64,000 bases of DNA, taken from assembly GCF_900638555.1 (NCBI RefSeq), contig NZ_LR134525.1, positions 868,001 to 932,000 of the forward strand, read 5' to 3'. Of the stretch, positions 18,827 through 27,356 are shown piece by piece; the stretch's first letter is position 1; each line of letters starts with the position of its first letter. Origin of the DNA: Neisseria meningitidis (GTDB lineage Bacteria; Pseudomonadota; Gammaproteobacteria; Burkholderiales; Neisseriaceae). Below the pieces are notes generated by a model that made no database searches, was not told the origin of the DNA, and saw only the letters and a list, made by a program, of their open reading frames with translations. The position numbers and the translations under genes are program-made.

Positions 18827-20008
18827 ATGCAAAAATGGCAAACCGAGCTTTATTCCACACCGCTTTGGCTTTTACAGACTCTCTTGATAGTTTCTGCCGC
18901 TTCAGCGGTGATTCTGTTTTTGACACGGAAAACGCGCTTCGGGCGGGAGTTTGCCTATATCCTGCGCCTTTGTCTGACACCGAAAAGCGCGGTCAAAGTA
19001 TTGCTGCTGATTACGGCAATGGTTACGCTGCTGTTAACCGAAGTACGGCTGAATGTGTTGAGTACCTTTATGTCCAAAGGGCTTTACGACTCGATGCAGG
19101 ATTTGAATGCTTCGGCATTTTGGATGTTTGCCGCAATGAACGCGGGCGTGGTGCTGATACGGGCGTTTAACAACGTCGTCAACGACTTCCTCGATCAAGG
19201 CTTGGCGATTAAATGGTCGGAGCGGCTCAACGAAGTGCTGACAGCACGCTGGCTTGCCGACAAAAACTACTACCGCCTGCAAATGCGCCGCCACGCGCCA
19301 GACAACATCGACCAGCGTATCCAACAGGACGCGCAGGAATTTATCGCTTCGACCATCGAATTTGTGCGCGGCATGGTCAATTCGGTCGTTACTTCTCTGG
19401 AATTTGCCGTTGTTTTGCGGGGCTTGGCTGGCATCCTGACCGTGTTCGGCTTCGACATTCCGCACGGCATCGTTTGGTTTGTCTATATATTTGTGATTTT
19501 GGCGACCTTTATCGCCATGTGGATAGGCAACCCTTTGATTCGTTACAATTATGAAAACGAAAAACTCAACGGCGACTACCGTTATTCCCTCATCCGCGTG
19601 CGCGACCACGCCGAAAGCGTGGCGTTTTACAACGGCGAAAAACATGAATACGACCAGCTTTCCGACCGCTTTAAAGCCATTATCCGCAACCGTTGGCGCA
19701 TTGCGCGGCAAAGCGTCTGCTTAAGCGGCTTTAACGGTATGTTCACCAACGGCATCAAACTCTTCCCGATTATTTTGCAAGCTCCGCGCCTGTTTGCCGG
19801 ACAAATCAAAATCGGCGACATCCAGCAAACCGTCCAAGCCTTCGCGCGACTGCAAAACGCGCTTTCTTTCTTTCGAATGTTCTACAACAAATTCACCGCC
19901 TACCGCGCCCGATTGGAGCGTCTGTACGGCTTTTTGCTGAGTACCGAAGAACAACACAGCGCGCGACAACCCGAGATTAGCGAAGTTTCAGACGGCATTG
20001 CACTGGAA
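18827..20008 (+). pseudogene. SbmA/YddA-like ABC transporter, membrane half, cut by prophage
   Basis: 394 codons of the transmembrane domain of an ABC exporter of the SbmA/BacA/YddA type: several hydrophobic helices (LLQTLLIVSAASAVILFL, VLLLITAMVTLLLTEV, HGIVWFVYIFVILATFIAM) and the conserved LNEVLTARWL, NYYRLQ and RDHAESVAFYNGE segments. The native frame reads to GIALE, then enters prophage DNA, where 19 foreign codons precede a stop at 20068. The ATPase half resumes at 57125. Joined, the gene would encode about 590 residues. Confidence 0.92.
20005..20008. repeat. Target-site duplication, left copy
   Basis: GGAA abuts the prophage end TGTAAGG and recurs as GGAA at 57125-57128. Fusing the two flanks over these 4 bp restores the ABC reading frame (ALE-NVALF). 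Mu makes 5-bp duplications; the fifth base differs (TGGAA against GGAAA). Confidence 0.65.
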
Positions 20009-20090
20009 TGTAAGGCGGCGGCAGCTTTTGCACGAATTGGCGGCAGCTTTTGCACCGCCGAAGCGTAGGAAATTGTATTAGCTTTTGCAC
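20009..20090. promoter_or_regulatory. Prophage right (tail-fibre-side) end, transposase-binding repeats
   Basis: Three exact copies of AGCTTTTGCAC at 20023, 20045 and 20080 inside the terminal 82 bp. The same core occurs inverted at the other prophage end (57100). Spacing and placement fit MuA recognition sites. Confidence 0.7.
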
Positions 20091-20096
20091 AAATTT

Positions 20097-20127
20097 ATCC
20101 CCGTTTAATGGTCTGTTAAACGGGGAT
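20097..20127. terminator. Terminator of the tail operon
   Basis: ATCCCCGTTTAA and TTAAACGGGGAT form a perfect 12-bp stem with a 7-nt loop, downstream of the last minus-strand prophage gene. Confidence 0.75.
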
Positions 20128-20177
20128 TATCTTATGCCTTTAAAAGTAGTACGCTACTTGCGGTCAGAACTTATAAA

Positions 20178-20387
20178 TCAGGTGGTCGTCGTAGCTTGAA
20201 TTGCTGTTGATGTGCTGCTCACAGTCAAGGTTTGGCTGCCTGCAAAACGCTCCCATCCGGTCAGGCGCAGTTCTGCCACGAGGTCAAGATAAGCAGGCAG
20301 TTCGCTGCGGGTGCCGGAGAAGAAGACAAATGGCGGCCGCACCATTGCCATCAGGCGCAGAAACTCTACCATGCCGAAGTAGTTCAT
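20178..20387 (-). CDS. Small prophage protein, last gene of tail operon
   Basis: 69 residues (MNYFGMVEFLRLMAMVRP) with a hydrophobic N-terminal third and a Thr/Ser-rich C-terminus (TVSSTSTAIQATTTT). Its ATG overlaps the stop of the preceding gene (ATGA), so it belongs to the tail operon. I recognise no domain. Position after the tail-fibre assembly gene suggests an accessory role in adsorption, but that is inference only. Confidence 0.55.
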   Translation of the reverse strand: MNYFGMVEFLRLMAMVRPPFVFFSGTRSELPAYLDLVAELRLTGWERFAGSQTLTVSSTSTAIQATTTT

Positions 20388-20680
20388 CGCGTCCCCTTTT
20401 CCCCGGCGGCGCGGCTTTGGTTGAACCGCGCGTCGTGCTGCCTGCCTTTCAGTTCGCTGATATACGCCTGCCGACAGTGTTGGCGGTCGAAAAACACGCC
20501 GTTAATCAGGGTATATAAAATCTTCCAGCGGGTTTTGGGCTTTTGGGCGAGCCGCGCGCCGCGATAGGTGCGGCTTGAGAGGGTTTCGTCCGCCGCGCCG
20601 CCGGTTAGGGCGTTGAACAGTTGGTCGATGGCTACCAACAGGTGGTAAACGTATTTTTTCAGCCGATGTTTAGCGTCCAT
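20384..20680 (-). CDS. Small basic prophage protein
   Basis: 98 residues, basic, one moderately hydrophobic segment (YHLLVAIDQLFNALTGG), then RWKILYTLINGVFFDRQHCRQAYISEL. It overlaps its upstream neighbour by 22 bp and its downstream neighbour by 4 bp, typical of a compact phage operon. Function not recognised. Confidence 0.55.
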   Translation of the reverse strand: MDAKHRLKKYVYHLLVAIDQLFNALTGGAADETLSSRTYRGARLAQKPKTRWKILYTLINGVFFDRQHCRQAYISELKGRQHDARFNQSRAAGEKGTR

Positions 20681-21264
20681 TCTTCGATTTCCTTTTCCAG
20701 CGCGTCCAATCCGGGCGCGGTTTCGATGGTGTTCAATTTGTCTTCGAGCTGCTGACGCTTTCCGATAATCGCGCCGGCGGCAACAGCCAGGCGGGCGGAT
20801 TTTTCGATAACTTTTTCAATCAAAACGTCCAATTCCACGCCCCTTGTGGCGGCGATTTGCGCCAGCATCGGGGTCGGGGCGTTGTTGTCCGCCTGCCGCG
20901 CGAGGGCTTCTTTTTCCTGCCTGTAAAAGCTGTCGATTTCCACTTGGGGATAGCCCGCCAAGAGGCTGTTTTTGAGTTCGTCCGCCTTTGCCGCGAGGCG
21001 GAATGCCGTGGCGGTTTTTTGTTCGGCGAAACGGGCGGCGGCAGCGGCTTCGCCGATTTCCCATTTCTTGCCGTCCCATTCGTGGTATTCAGACGGGCGC
21101 GGCGGGGTTAAAACGGGGCGACCGTCGGAATCTGCGGCAATCTGCCCTCCCTGCGCCTGTCCTGCCAAAAGGGCGGCGTATTCTTCGGCGCGGACGGCAA
21201 CCGCGCCTTCGGGGATGCCGCCCAATGTGTCGTCGTAAAAGCCGTTTTTGAAATAGATGGTCAT
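20659..21264 (-). CDS. Tail-fibre-assembly-like phage protein
   Basis: 201 residues. The N-terminal MTIYFKNGFYDDTLGGIPEG followed by a tryptophan-rich YHEWDGKKWEI segment is the pattern of proteins encoded next to Mu/lambda-type tail fibres (tail assembly/chaperone class); the C-terminal half is helical (KADELKNSLLAGYPQVEIDSF). Separated from the tail fibre by the BrnTA pair and the repeat array, which appear to have been inserted between them. Confidence 0.65.
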   Translation of the reverse strand: MTIYFKNGFYDDTLGGIPEGAVAVRAEEYAALLAGQAQGGQIAADSDGRPVLTPPRPSEYHEWDGKKWEIGEAAAAARFAEQKTATAFRLAAKADELKNSLLAGYPQVEIDSFYRQEKEALARQADNNAPTPMLAQIAATRGVELDVLIEKVIEKSARLAVAAGAIIGKRQQLEDKLNTIETAPGLDALEKEIEEWTLNIG

Positions 21265-21343
21265 TTCGGGGTTTCCTTTTTTGTATTTACATTTTGGTTT
21301 TTTGCCGCTTATAATGTAACGACAAAATACGCTGCAAGCTGCA

Positions 21344-21631
21344 ATGAAGATTGAATTTGACTCCGAAAAAAATCAACGCAATATCGAAGAGCGGAATTTG
21401 CCCTTTGAATCAGTCGGGCAAATACGCTGGACAACGGCCGTTATTGTGCCCGATGTCCGCTTTGATTACCCCGAACCGCGTTATGTTGCCGCTGCTTATC
21501 TAGGCGATACGCAACGCCTGCACATTGTCTGTTTTACGCCGATAAAAGACGGCATCCGTGTCATCAGTTTTCGCAAAGCGAATAAAAGAGAGGTTAAAAA
21601 ATATGCAACGTCAATCCTTAACAAACGCTGA
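21344..21631 (+). CDS. brnT: BrnT-type toxin
   Basis: 95 residues matching BrnT, a RelE-fold ribonuclease toxin: MKIEFDSEKNQRNIEERN, YVAAAYLGDTQRLHIVCFTP and the C-terminal RVISFRKANKREVKKY. It overlaps the BrnA gene by 29 bp and is transcribed against the tail operon. As in other BrnTA pairs, toxin comes first and the antitoxin should autorepress the promoter in the AT-rich sequence just upstream (21265-21343). Confidence 0.87.
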   Translation: MKIEFDSEKNQRNIEERNLPFESVGQIRWTTAVIVPDVRFDYPEPRYVAAAYLGDTQRLHIVCFTPIKDGIRVISFRKANKREVKKYATSILNKR

Positions 21632-21905
21632 CGGCGAAGTGCGGGAACTTGCCGCCGAAGATTTTGCGCTTGCCCGCCCCATTGCCGAAGCCCTGCCCGA
21701 AGACTTGGCACAGGTGCTTTTTTCCCATCAAAAACAATTGGAAGAAAAGGGCGTAATGCAAAAACGAAACACAGGCAAAACCCCGAAACAACTCGTTACC
21801 ATACGCCTGTCCGCCGATGTGGTCGAAAAATTCCGCGCCGGCGGCAAGGGCTGGCAGACGCGCATCAACGAGGTTTTGCGCCAATATGTCGCCCAATTGA
21901 AATAA
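21603..21905 (+). CDS. brnA: BrnA-type antitoxin
   Basis: 100 residues starting MQRQSLTNADG, inside the brnT 3' end. The C-terminal part KQLVTIRLSADVVEKFRAGG and WQTRINEVLRQYVAQL is a ribbon-helix-helix DNA-binding domain; the N-terminal part should wrap BrnT. The longer open frame starting at 21558 is unlikely because it runs deep into brnT. A stabilising cargo module of the prophage. Confidence 0.87.
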   Translation: MQRQSLTNADGEVRELAAEDFALARPIAEALPEDLAQVLFSHQKQLEEKGVMQKRNTGKTPKQLVTIRLSADVVEKFRAGGKGWQTRINEVLRQYVAQLK

Positions 21906-22055
21906 CGGGGGCGGCCGCTGCTTATCGGGCGCGCCCGACTATCCTTTCCCGCGCGGTTTCGGCCGTGCGGTTTTTTGTTGCCGGTGCCGTCCGAAGGGGG
22001 CAGCGGCTTTTTGCGCGGTCATTCCCGCCTTTCGTTATTCCCGCCACTTTCCGTC

Positions 22056-22576
22056 ATTCCCGCGAAGGCGGGAATCCCGAAACCCCTGCCGCCGTCATTC
22101 CCGCGAAAGCGGGAATCCAGTCCGTTCGGTTTCAGCCGTTTCCGATAGATTCCTGCCGCGTTTGGGGTCTGGATTCCCGCTTTCGCGGGAATGACGGCGG
22201 CGGGGGTTTCTGTTTTTTCCGATAAATTCCTGCCGCGTTTGAGGTCTGGATTCCCGCCTGCGCGGGAATGACGGCGGCGGGGGTTTCTGTTTTTTCCGAT
22301 AAATTCCTGCCGCGTTTGGGGTCTGGATTCCCGCCTGCGCGGGAATGACGGCGGCGGGGGTTTCTGTTTTTTCCGATAGATTCCTGTTGCGTCGGGGTCT
22401 GGATTCCCGCTTTCGCGGGAATGACGGCGGCGGGGGTTTCTGTTTTTTCCGATAGATTCCTGCCGCGTTTGGGGTCTAGATTCCCGCTTTCGCGGGAATG
22501 ACGGTGGCGGGGGTTTCTGTTTTTTCCGATAGATTCCTGCCGCGTTTAGGGGCTGGATTCCCGCTTTCGCGGGAAT
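22056..22576. repeat. Array of eight dRS3 repeats, mostly 77-bp period
   Basis: ATTCCCNNNNNNNNGGGAAT occurs at 22056, 22097, 22173, 22250, 22327, 22403, 22480 and 22557. The last six are spaced 76-77 bp, with near-identical spacers containing GGTTTCTGTTTTTTCCGAT. This is a neisserial repeat array, unusual inside a phage. No gene lies in 21906-22971. Confidence 0.9.
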
Positions 22577-22689
22577 GACGAAAGCGGCGGGAATGACGAA
22601 GAGTGGCAGGATTGGCGGGGCATAGGTTTCGGGGGATTGGCGGCGCGGCCGGTTTCGGTCGGATTGCTTGGATCGGCGGGCTGAAGCCC

Positions 22690-22969
22690 ATCTCTACAAC
22701 TCGTCTCTACAACCCATCTCTACAACCCATCTCTACAGCTATCTCTACAGCTATCTCTACAGCTATCTCTACAGCTATCTCTACAGCTATCTCTACAGCT
22801 ATCTCTACAGCTATCTCTACAGCTATCTCTACAGCTATCTCTACAGCTATCTCTACAGCTATCTCTACAGCCATCTCTACAGCCATCTCTACAGCCATCT
22901 CTACAGCCATCTCTACAGCCATCTCTACAGCCATCTCTACAACCATCTCTACAACCCATCTCTACAGCC
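22690..22969. repeat. 12-bp minisatellite next to the tail-fibre stop
   Basis: From 22729 to 22956 there are 19 exact-period units: 11 of ATCTCTACAGCT, 6 of ATCTCTACAGCC and 2 of ATCTCTACAACC; degenerate copies flank both sides. On the minus strand, in the tail-fibre frame, the unit encodes CRDS or CRDG. Confidence 0.92.
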
Positions 22970-22971
22970 CG

Positions 22972-24945
22972 CTAGTCTTGCAGTGCCTCGAGCAAGCCGT
23001 CTCGGCGGCGGCGGTTTCGGGGTCCGGTTGATGTTCTTCCACTCTCTCTTTGCGGTTCTTCGTTGGTTTCAGGTATTTCGGGGCCTATCGGGGAGCTGGC
23101 GGCGTTTCCCGAGGCGGCTTTGCCGATGGCCATCCAGTCGCAACTGCCTTCGTACCAGTTGGTAATAATGGCGGCGGCGTGGTTTTTTGCGCGGATAAAC
23201 AGCCAGTTGTGTTGCCTTCGATCGCCGGTAACGCGTCCCGAATGGCGTTCGGATACGAAGCATTTGACGTTGCCGTCGGCAAAGGCGACGGGGAAGACGA
23301 CTTCGTTTTCGATGGGGCCGCCGCTTCTTGTAAACCTGTAACTGCCGGTCTGTATCATTGTGCCGTCGGGGAATCTGACAATATCCACGCCGCCGATGGT
23401 TTGGCGTGTGAATTGCGCGGCAACGGCGGTGCTGATTTTTTCGTCCAGCCCTTGGATTTGGGCGGCGGTGTGGGTGTGGTCGCGGTCGGCTTTGTCTTGG
23501 AGGTTTTGCGCCAGCGTGCCCGCGTCCAGCGCGCCTGCGTTGATGGTTTCGCCGTGGGACTTTATCCAGAACACGGCTTCGCCCAAGGTGTCGGCGGCTT
23601 TGATGCACAGTTTTAAAACCAGGGCTTTGGGGCGGTTTTCGTCGCCGCCCGTTGCCATTTTGCTGTCCGGGCGCGGGGTTAAAAAGCCGTTGTCGCTTAA
23701 ATTTTCGTCCGTCCAAGTCGATACGAGCGAGCTTCTCTGCCTTTCGTTGTGGTCTTCGTAACCGAGGGCTGCCGCGTGCGGGTGGTTTACCCAGTGTGAA
23801 AATACTTTGTGGACGTGCCGTTTGATTTCGTCTTCCTGCTTCGTTCCGACTGCCAAGCTGTTGCCTGCGTTGCGGATAAAGCGGTCTTCCGCCTGCGGGA
23901 CGTTTTGGATGCTGCCGTATTTTCCGGTCAGCAGGCGGTACAGCTCGGGATAAGCGGTTTTGGTTACGCGCGTGCGGATGTCGTCAAACGCCAGCCAGCC
24001 GGTCGGGATTTGGTCGGACGGAAACCACGCGGTGATGCCGATGTCGGTACGGCTTAAATCGGGCAGGCGGTTGCTGTTGCCCAGGGCGCGGTAGAGGTCG
24101 GGGAAGGTGTTTTGTGCAAAGGTCGTGCCGTTGGCTTTGAGATAGCCTGCGGGGTTTTGTACGGCTTTGGGAAAGGATACGATCGCGCCGACGGGGATGC
24201 CGTCCGAATTGAGTTTTTTCCATGCGGACCAGTTGTCGTTTGCGCTGCTTACCTGGTGGCGTTCGTACACGTCGGACGTGTAGGCGGGATAACCCAACTG
24301 CCTGCACCAGCCGGGTTGCGTTCCGGCGATGACTTGGATATGGCAGGCGGTGTTTTCAACGGGCAGGTTGGAGCTGCCGACCGCCGTCGGCAGGGAATAG
24401 ACGCCGTCTGTTTTGAGGGTGTTCAAATCGCCCCGGAAGGTTTCTACTTTGAAGTTGCCGATGCCGTATCCGGACAGTGTGTTCGGTTTGCCTTCGATGT
24501 CTTCGTTAAAACGCGGTTTGTTGGCTTGGTGGAAGATGTCGTGGTTGTTGTAGGAAATGCGGTTGTTTGCGCCGTGCAGGCGCAGGGTGTCGTCGCCGAA
24601 GACGATGTGGGCGTTGTCGGCATCCGCGCCGATGTAGGCTTTGTGGCCGCCGTTCCAGTTCGTCTGGTTGGCGGATAAATGGATGCCGCTTTGGAATTGG
24701 GTTGCGGCGGTAAAGGTTTTTTGGCCGGTGATGGTTTGGTCGCCGGTGATAACTACAGCCAGCCTATTTAGTGCTGCCAGTAATTGATTAGGCTGCGACT
24801 TATCCGGCCGGATACCGGCCGCATTCAGCACGGTCAGCAGCTCGGATTGCACTTGGTTGAGCCACCACGCGGGCAGGATGGTGCCAAATTCGGACACGCC
24901 GTCGCCGTCGTGGAAGGTCTTGTCGGGGGTTTCGATGGGGTGCAT
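22972..24945 (-). CDS. Phage tail fibre protein with collar domain
   Basis: 657 residues. The N-terminus (MHPIETPDKTFHDGDGVSEF, PAWWLNQVQSELL) is the baseplate-attachment part of Mu-type fibres. Repeated beta motifs and two collar-like segments follow (GYLKANGTTFAQNTFPDLYRALG; TGWLAFDDIRTRVTKTAYPELYRLL). A receptor-binding domain is expected at the C-terminus. The TAG stop is followed in frame by 83 more open codons made of the 12-bp repeat, so the stop may have cut off a repetitive tip. First structural gene reached from the left end. Confidence 0.88.
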   Translation of the reverse strand: MHPIETPDKTFHDGDGVSEFGTILPAWWLNQVQSELLTVLNAAGIRPDKSQPNQLLAALNRLAVVITGDQTITGQKTFTAATQFQSGIHLSANQTNWNGGHKAYIGADADNAHIVFGDDTLRLHGANNRISYNNHDIFHQANKPRFNEDIEGKPNTLSGYGIGNFKVETFRGDLNTLKTDGVYSLPTAVGSSNLPVENTACHIQVIAGTQPGWCRQLGYPAYTSDVYERHQVSSANDNWSAWKKLNSDGIPVGAIVSFPKAVQNPAGYLKANGTTFAQNTFPDLYRALGNSNRLPDLSRTDIGITAWFPSDQIPTGWLAFDDIRTRVTKTAYPELYRLLTGKYGSIQNVPQAEDRFIRNAGNSLAVGTKQEDEIKRHVHKVFSHWVNHPHAAALGYEDHNERQRSSLVSTWTDENLSDNGFLTPRPDSKMATGGDENRPKALVLKLCIKAADTLGEAVFWIKSHGETINAGALDAGTLAQNLQDKADRDHTHTAAQIQGLDEKISTAVAAQFTRQTIGGVDIVRFPDGTMIQTGSYRFTRSGGPIENEVVFPVAFADGNVKCFVSERHSGRVTGDRRQHNWLFIRAKNHAAAIITNWYEGSCDWMAIGKAASGNAASSPIGPEIPETNEEPQRESGRTSTGPRNRRRRDGLLEALQD

Positions 24946-24955
24946 GGTTTAGTCC

Positions 24956-25516
24956 TTATCGGTAGGTAAATCGGATAGCGGTGTGGGCGGGCTTGAGGCG
25001 GTTGAACAGGCTCTCGATCACGGCATCGCTGTAATCGGTCAGCCTGTCGCCCGCCGCCGAGATACCGGCGCGGAATCGGGTAATGCGGTTGTTGCCGCCG
25101 CGCACGTTAACGTGCCACACCCACATGATTTCCTGCGGCGCAAGACGGTCGCCGGCGCGGTTTACACCGGCGCGGAACGGCTGCGGTTCGTCGATTTGGA
25201 TTTGATAGCCCGCCGCCTCGGCCAAACGCACAAAATAAGGAATACTCAAGCCGCCTGTTTCGTTTAGCTTGGCCATGACGGCCAACACACGGCGCTGGCG
25301 GTTTTTGCCCGTACCGTCCAAACCTAATACGCGCTCCCAATCGGCCAGCATTTGGCCGGCGCTGCGTGGGTCGACGGCATCGGCAACGCTTTGAGCCGAT
25401 TCCGCCACCGCATCCAGCGCTGCGCCGTCTATTTCTGCCTGCGCTCGCACACGCGGGGCATTGCGGGCATACGACACGGGGGGCAACAGGCCCCGCAAGA
25501 TGTCTTGATAGCTCAT
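24956..25516 (-). CDS. Mu gp48-like baseplate protein (DUF2313/YmfQ)
   Basis: 186 residues of the YmfQ/DUF2313 family: MSYQDILRGLLPPVSYA, DPRSAGQMLADWERVLGL, RRRVLAVMAKLNETGGLS-like segment, and MWVWHVNVRGGNNRITRFRAG. It links the baseplate to the tail fibre. Its ATG overlaps the gp47 stop (ATGA). Intact, in contrast with the damaged genes just upstream. Confidence 0.85.
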   Translation of the reverse strand: MSYQDILRGLLPPVSYARNAPRVRAQAEIDGAALDAVAESAQSVADAVDPRSAGQMLADWERVLGLDGTGKNRQRRVLAVMAKLNETGGLSIPYFVRLAEAAGYQIQIDEPQPFRAGVNRAGDRLAPQEIMWVWHVNVRGGNNRITRFRAGISAAGDRLTDYSDAVIESLFNRLKPAHTAIRFTYR

Positions 25517-26017
25517 GACGGCATCTCCGTTACATTAATCGCACCCGCTTTAAACCACTCGATGCGGTTAACCGTATCGGCGGCACGGTTGGCCGTCGGC
25601 GCAGTCAGACGGCGGTCGATCACACCATCCACATTGCTGATAGCAGCCTCGATTTGCGACACAGTCAGGCCGTCGCCGGGATCAGGGTGTCGAAATATTC
25701 TTTTAGGGCCGTCCGTATGCGGCGCTTGGCCTCGTCCAAGTCGATACCGTCGAGCTTGACTTGCACGGTAACAGGCACCGCCGTTACGGTTGGCTTGAGT
25801 ACCAGCGCATTTTTTGCCGTTACCGGGCGCATCTCGTCGATATAAGCCTGTACGCGGCGCACAGTTTCTTCCGACGGCACACCGTCGGCGGAGGTAATGG
25901 CAATATCCACCGTACCCAAGCCGCGGCGCAGCGGATAAACATATGCGCTGGTTACGCCGTCAACACTCAACGCCCAGTTTTTATAGTCGTAACGGTTGCC
26001 GCCTGCGGGCGGTCGGC
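25513..26017 (-). pseudogene. gp47 (baseplate J-like), C-terminal half, frameshifted
   Basis: From GGNRYDYKNWALSVDGV to the end this is the C-terminal half of Mu gp47, the baseplate wedge protein. The N-terminal half is missing and the sequence joins directly to gp45. A second lesion near 25676-25680 (one G/C missing) switches frame within LIPGDGLTVSQIE; both frames together run to the ATGA overlap with gp48. No functional gp47 can be made unless a helper supplies it. Confidence 0.8.
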
Positions 26018-26214
26018 GGATGGCTGGCAAAGCCGTATTCCTGCAAATGTTCAAGGTCTTGCAGGGTTTCGTCGGCCAAGCCGCTCAACTGCACGCGCTG
26101 TATCGGCTCGGACGACACCACCAGCGTGATTTTTCCCCGAAAGGCCGCGCGCAGGGTTTCGCCGATATTTTTAGCAGTTTGTGCCGTTTTTTTCGCCAAT
26201 TTACTCAAACTCAT
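26014..26214 (-). pseudogene. gp45 (baseplate spike) N-terminal remnant
   Basis: The first 67 codons match the Mu gp45/V spike N-terminus (GKITLVVSSEPIQRVQLSGLADETLQDLEHLQEYGFASHPP). The frame then runs out of register into gp47 sequence and stops at 25981. The spike OB-fold and tip, gp46, and the gp47 N-terminus are absent, so one deletion with CG-rich microhomology near 26010-26020 removed roughly 1-1.5 kb by comparison with Mu. Confidence 0.78.
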
Positions 26215-27356
26215 TCAAACACCGCCGTTTCTGCTTGTTTTTTGCCGCCTTTTTTGCCCTTATGGCTCACGCCTTTGCGTTTGCCTTTGCGCTTGCGCGC
26301 CGCCTCGGCCTTTTTGGGGTAAGCGTCGGGTGTCCAAATACCGTCCTCTTTGAGCCGCAGCTCGGTTTGCGTGCCATCCATGCGGGATAGCATAAACCGC
26401 CGCCCCATCAGAAAAAACACCGCATCGATACCGTGCTCGTCGTCGATCACATGCACACGCTGGCCAGGTTGCCACAATACGCCGTCGCGGGTTTTATGGC
26501 CGCCCACGGTTATCGTGAGTGTCAATCCCTCCAGCCGCCAGTCGGCCAGCTGCTTTTTAGCCTGCTTTTGCAATGCGGCCAAATTGTCGGCATCGGACAC
26601 CACCACCGTTTTAGGGCGGTGCAGCGTCATCGTCGGGTCTTTGTACACCCACTTTAAATCGTGTTTGGCGCTGTCGCCGCTGCGGCCGTGCGATTGCGCC
26701 AAAAAAGTAACCTCGGAAAAGCGGTTGTCGGTATCCCACTCAATGTCCATGCGCTCGATATTGCGGCGGCTGTCGGTGCGGCTCCAACACAATGTCGCCA
26801 CCGGCGGGCTGCTGTAATCCGCACCGCCCACCACCAACGTGCCGTCCGGCTCCAGCCACGGATGCAGCCCGACCGAGTTGGCAATATGGGTTAATGCCTG
26901 CCATACGGTTTCGCCCGGCTCGATGTCGATTTTGTCCAAAGCGGGGTTGTTTTCGGCCTTAAGCACCACCGCTTTAATCTGCGGCCACGGCGCGGCCAGC
27001 TTTTTGGCTGCATCCAATACCGTCATGCCCTTTACATTGAGCTGCGGCGCGGAGCAATCCACCAAAAAACCGGCCAAATCACGCCCGCTCAAGCTCAACT
27101 CGCGGCCGCCCTTGCTTTTGCCGTGGCGCTGGCTGCCGATGATGCCCGTCATCACGATTTGCCCGTCTATCACTACCTCGCAGCTCTCTCCGCTTAAATC
27201 GGGTATGGCCGCCTCCGGCCCCAACCTGCCGATGACAAAATCGAAGCTGTCGGCAGGGATTAAAAAGTCGCTGTCGATGTCGTAGCGCTCCCAGTGGCGG
27301 TGCTCTTTACCGCCCACGCGCACCGACACGGCATAGCCGTATGAATTATTTTGCAT
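26211..27356 (-). CDS. Mu gp44/P-like baseplate hub protein
   Basis: 381 residues of the Mu P (gp44) hub family, with WERYDIDSDFLIPADSFDF, SLSGRDLAGFLVDCSAP and GMTVLDAAKKLAAPW. The C-terminus is a long basic tail (RKRKGKRKGVSHKGKKGGKK), longer than usual for a hub protein. It overlaps the gp45 start by 4 bp and the gp43 stop by 11 bp. Confidence 0.85.
   Translation of the reverse strand: MQNNSYGYAVSVRVGGKEHRHWERYDIDSDFLIPADSFDFVIGRLGPEAAIPDLSGESCEVVIDGQIVMTGIIGSQRHGKSKGGRELSLSGRDLAGFLVDCSAPQLNVKGMTVLDAAKKLAAPWPQIKAVVLKAENNPALDKIDIEPGETVWQALTHIANSVGLHPWLEPDGTLVVGGADYSSPPVATLCWSRTDSRRNIERMDIEWDTDNRFSEVTFLAQSHGRSGDSAKHDLKWVYKDPTMTLHRPKTVVVSDADNLAALQKQAKKQLADWRLEGLTLTITVGGHKTRDGVLWQPGQRVHVIDDEHGIDAVFFLMGRRFMLSRMDGTQTELRLKEDGIWTPDAYPKKAEAARKRKGKRKGVSHKGKKGGKKQAETAVFE

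Noticed and set aside
22173..22576. CRISPR-like array (regular palindromes, 77-bp period)
   Set aside because: The spacers are nearly identical to one another and there is no cas gene nearby; the unit is the neisserial dRS3/RS repeat.
22603..23165. Long plus-strand ORFs through the 12-bp repeat (IST/YLYS repeats)
   Set aside because: A 12-bp unit without stop codons opens several frames at once; no ribosome site and antisense to the tail fibre.
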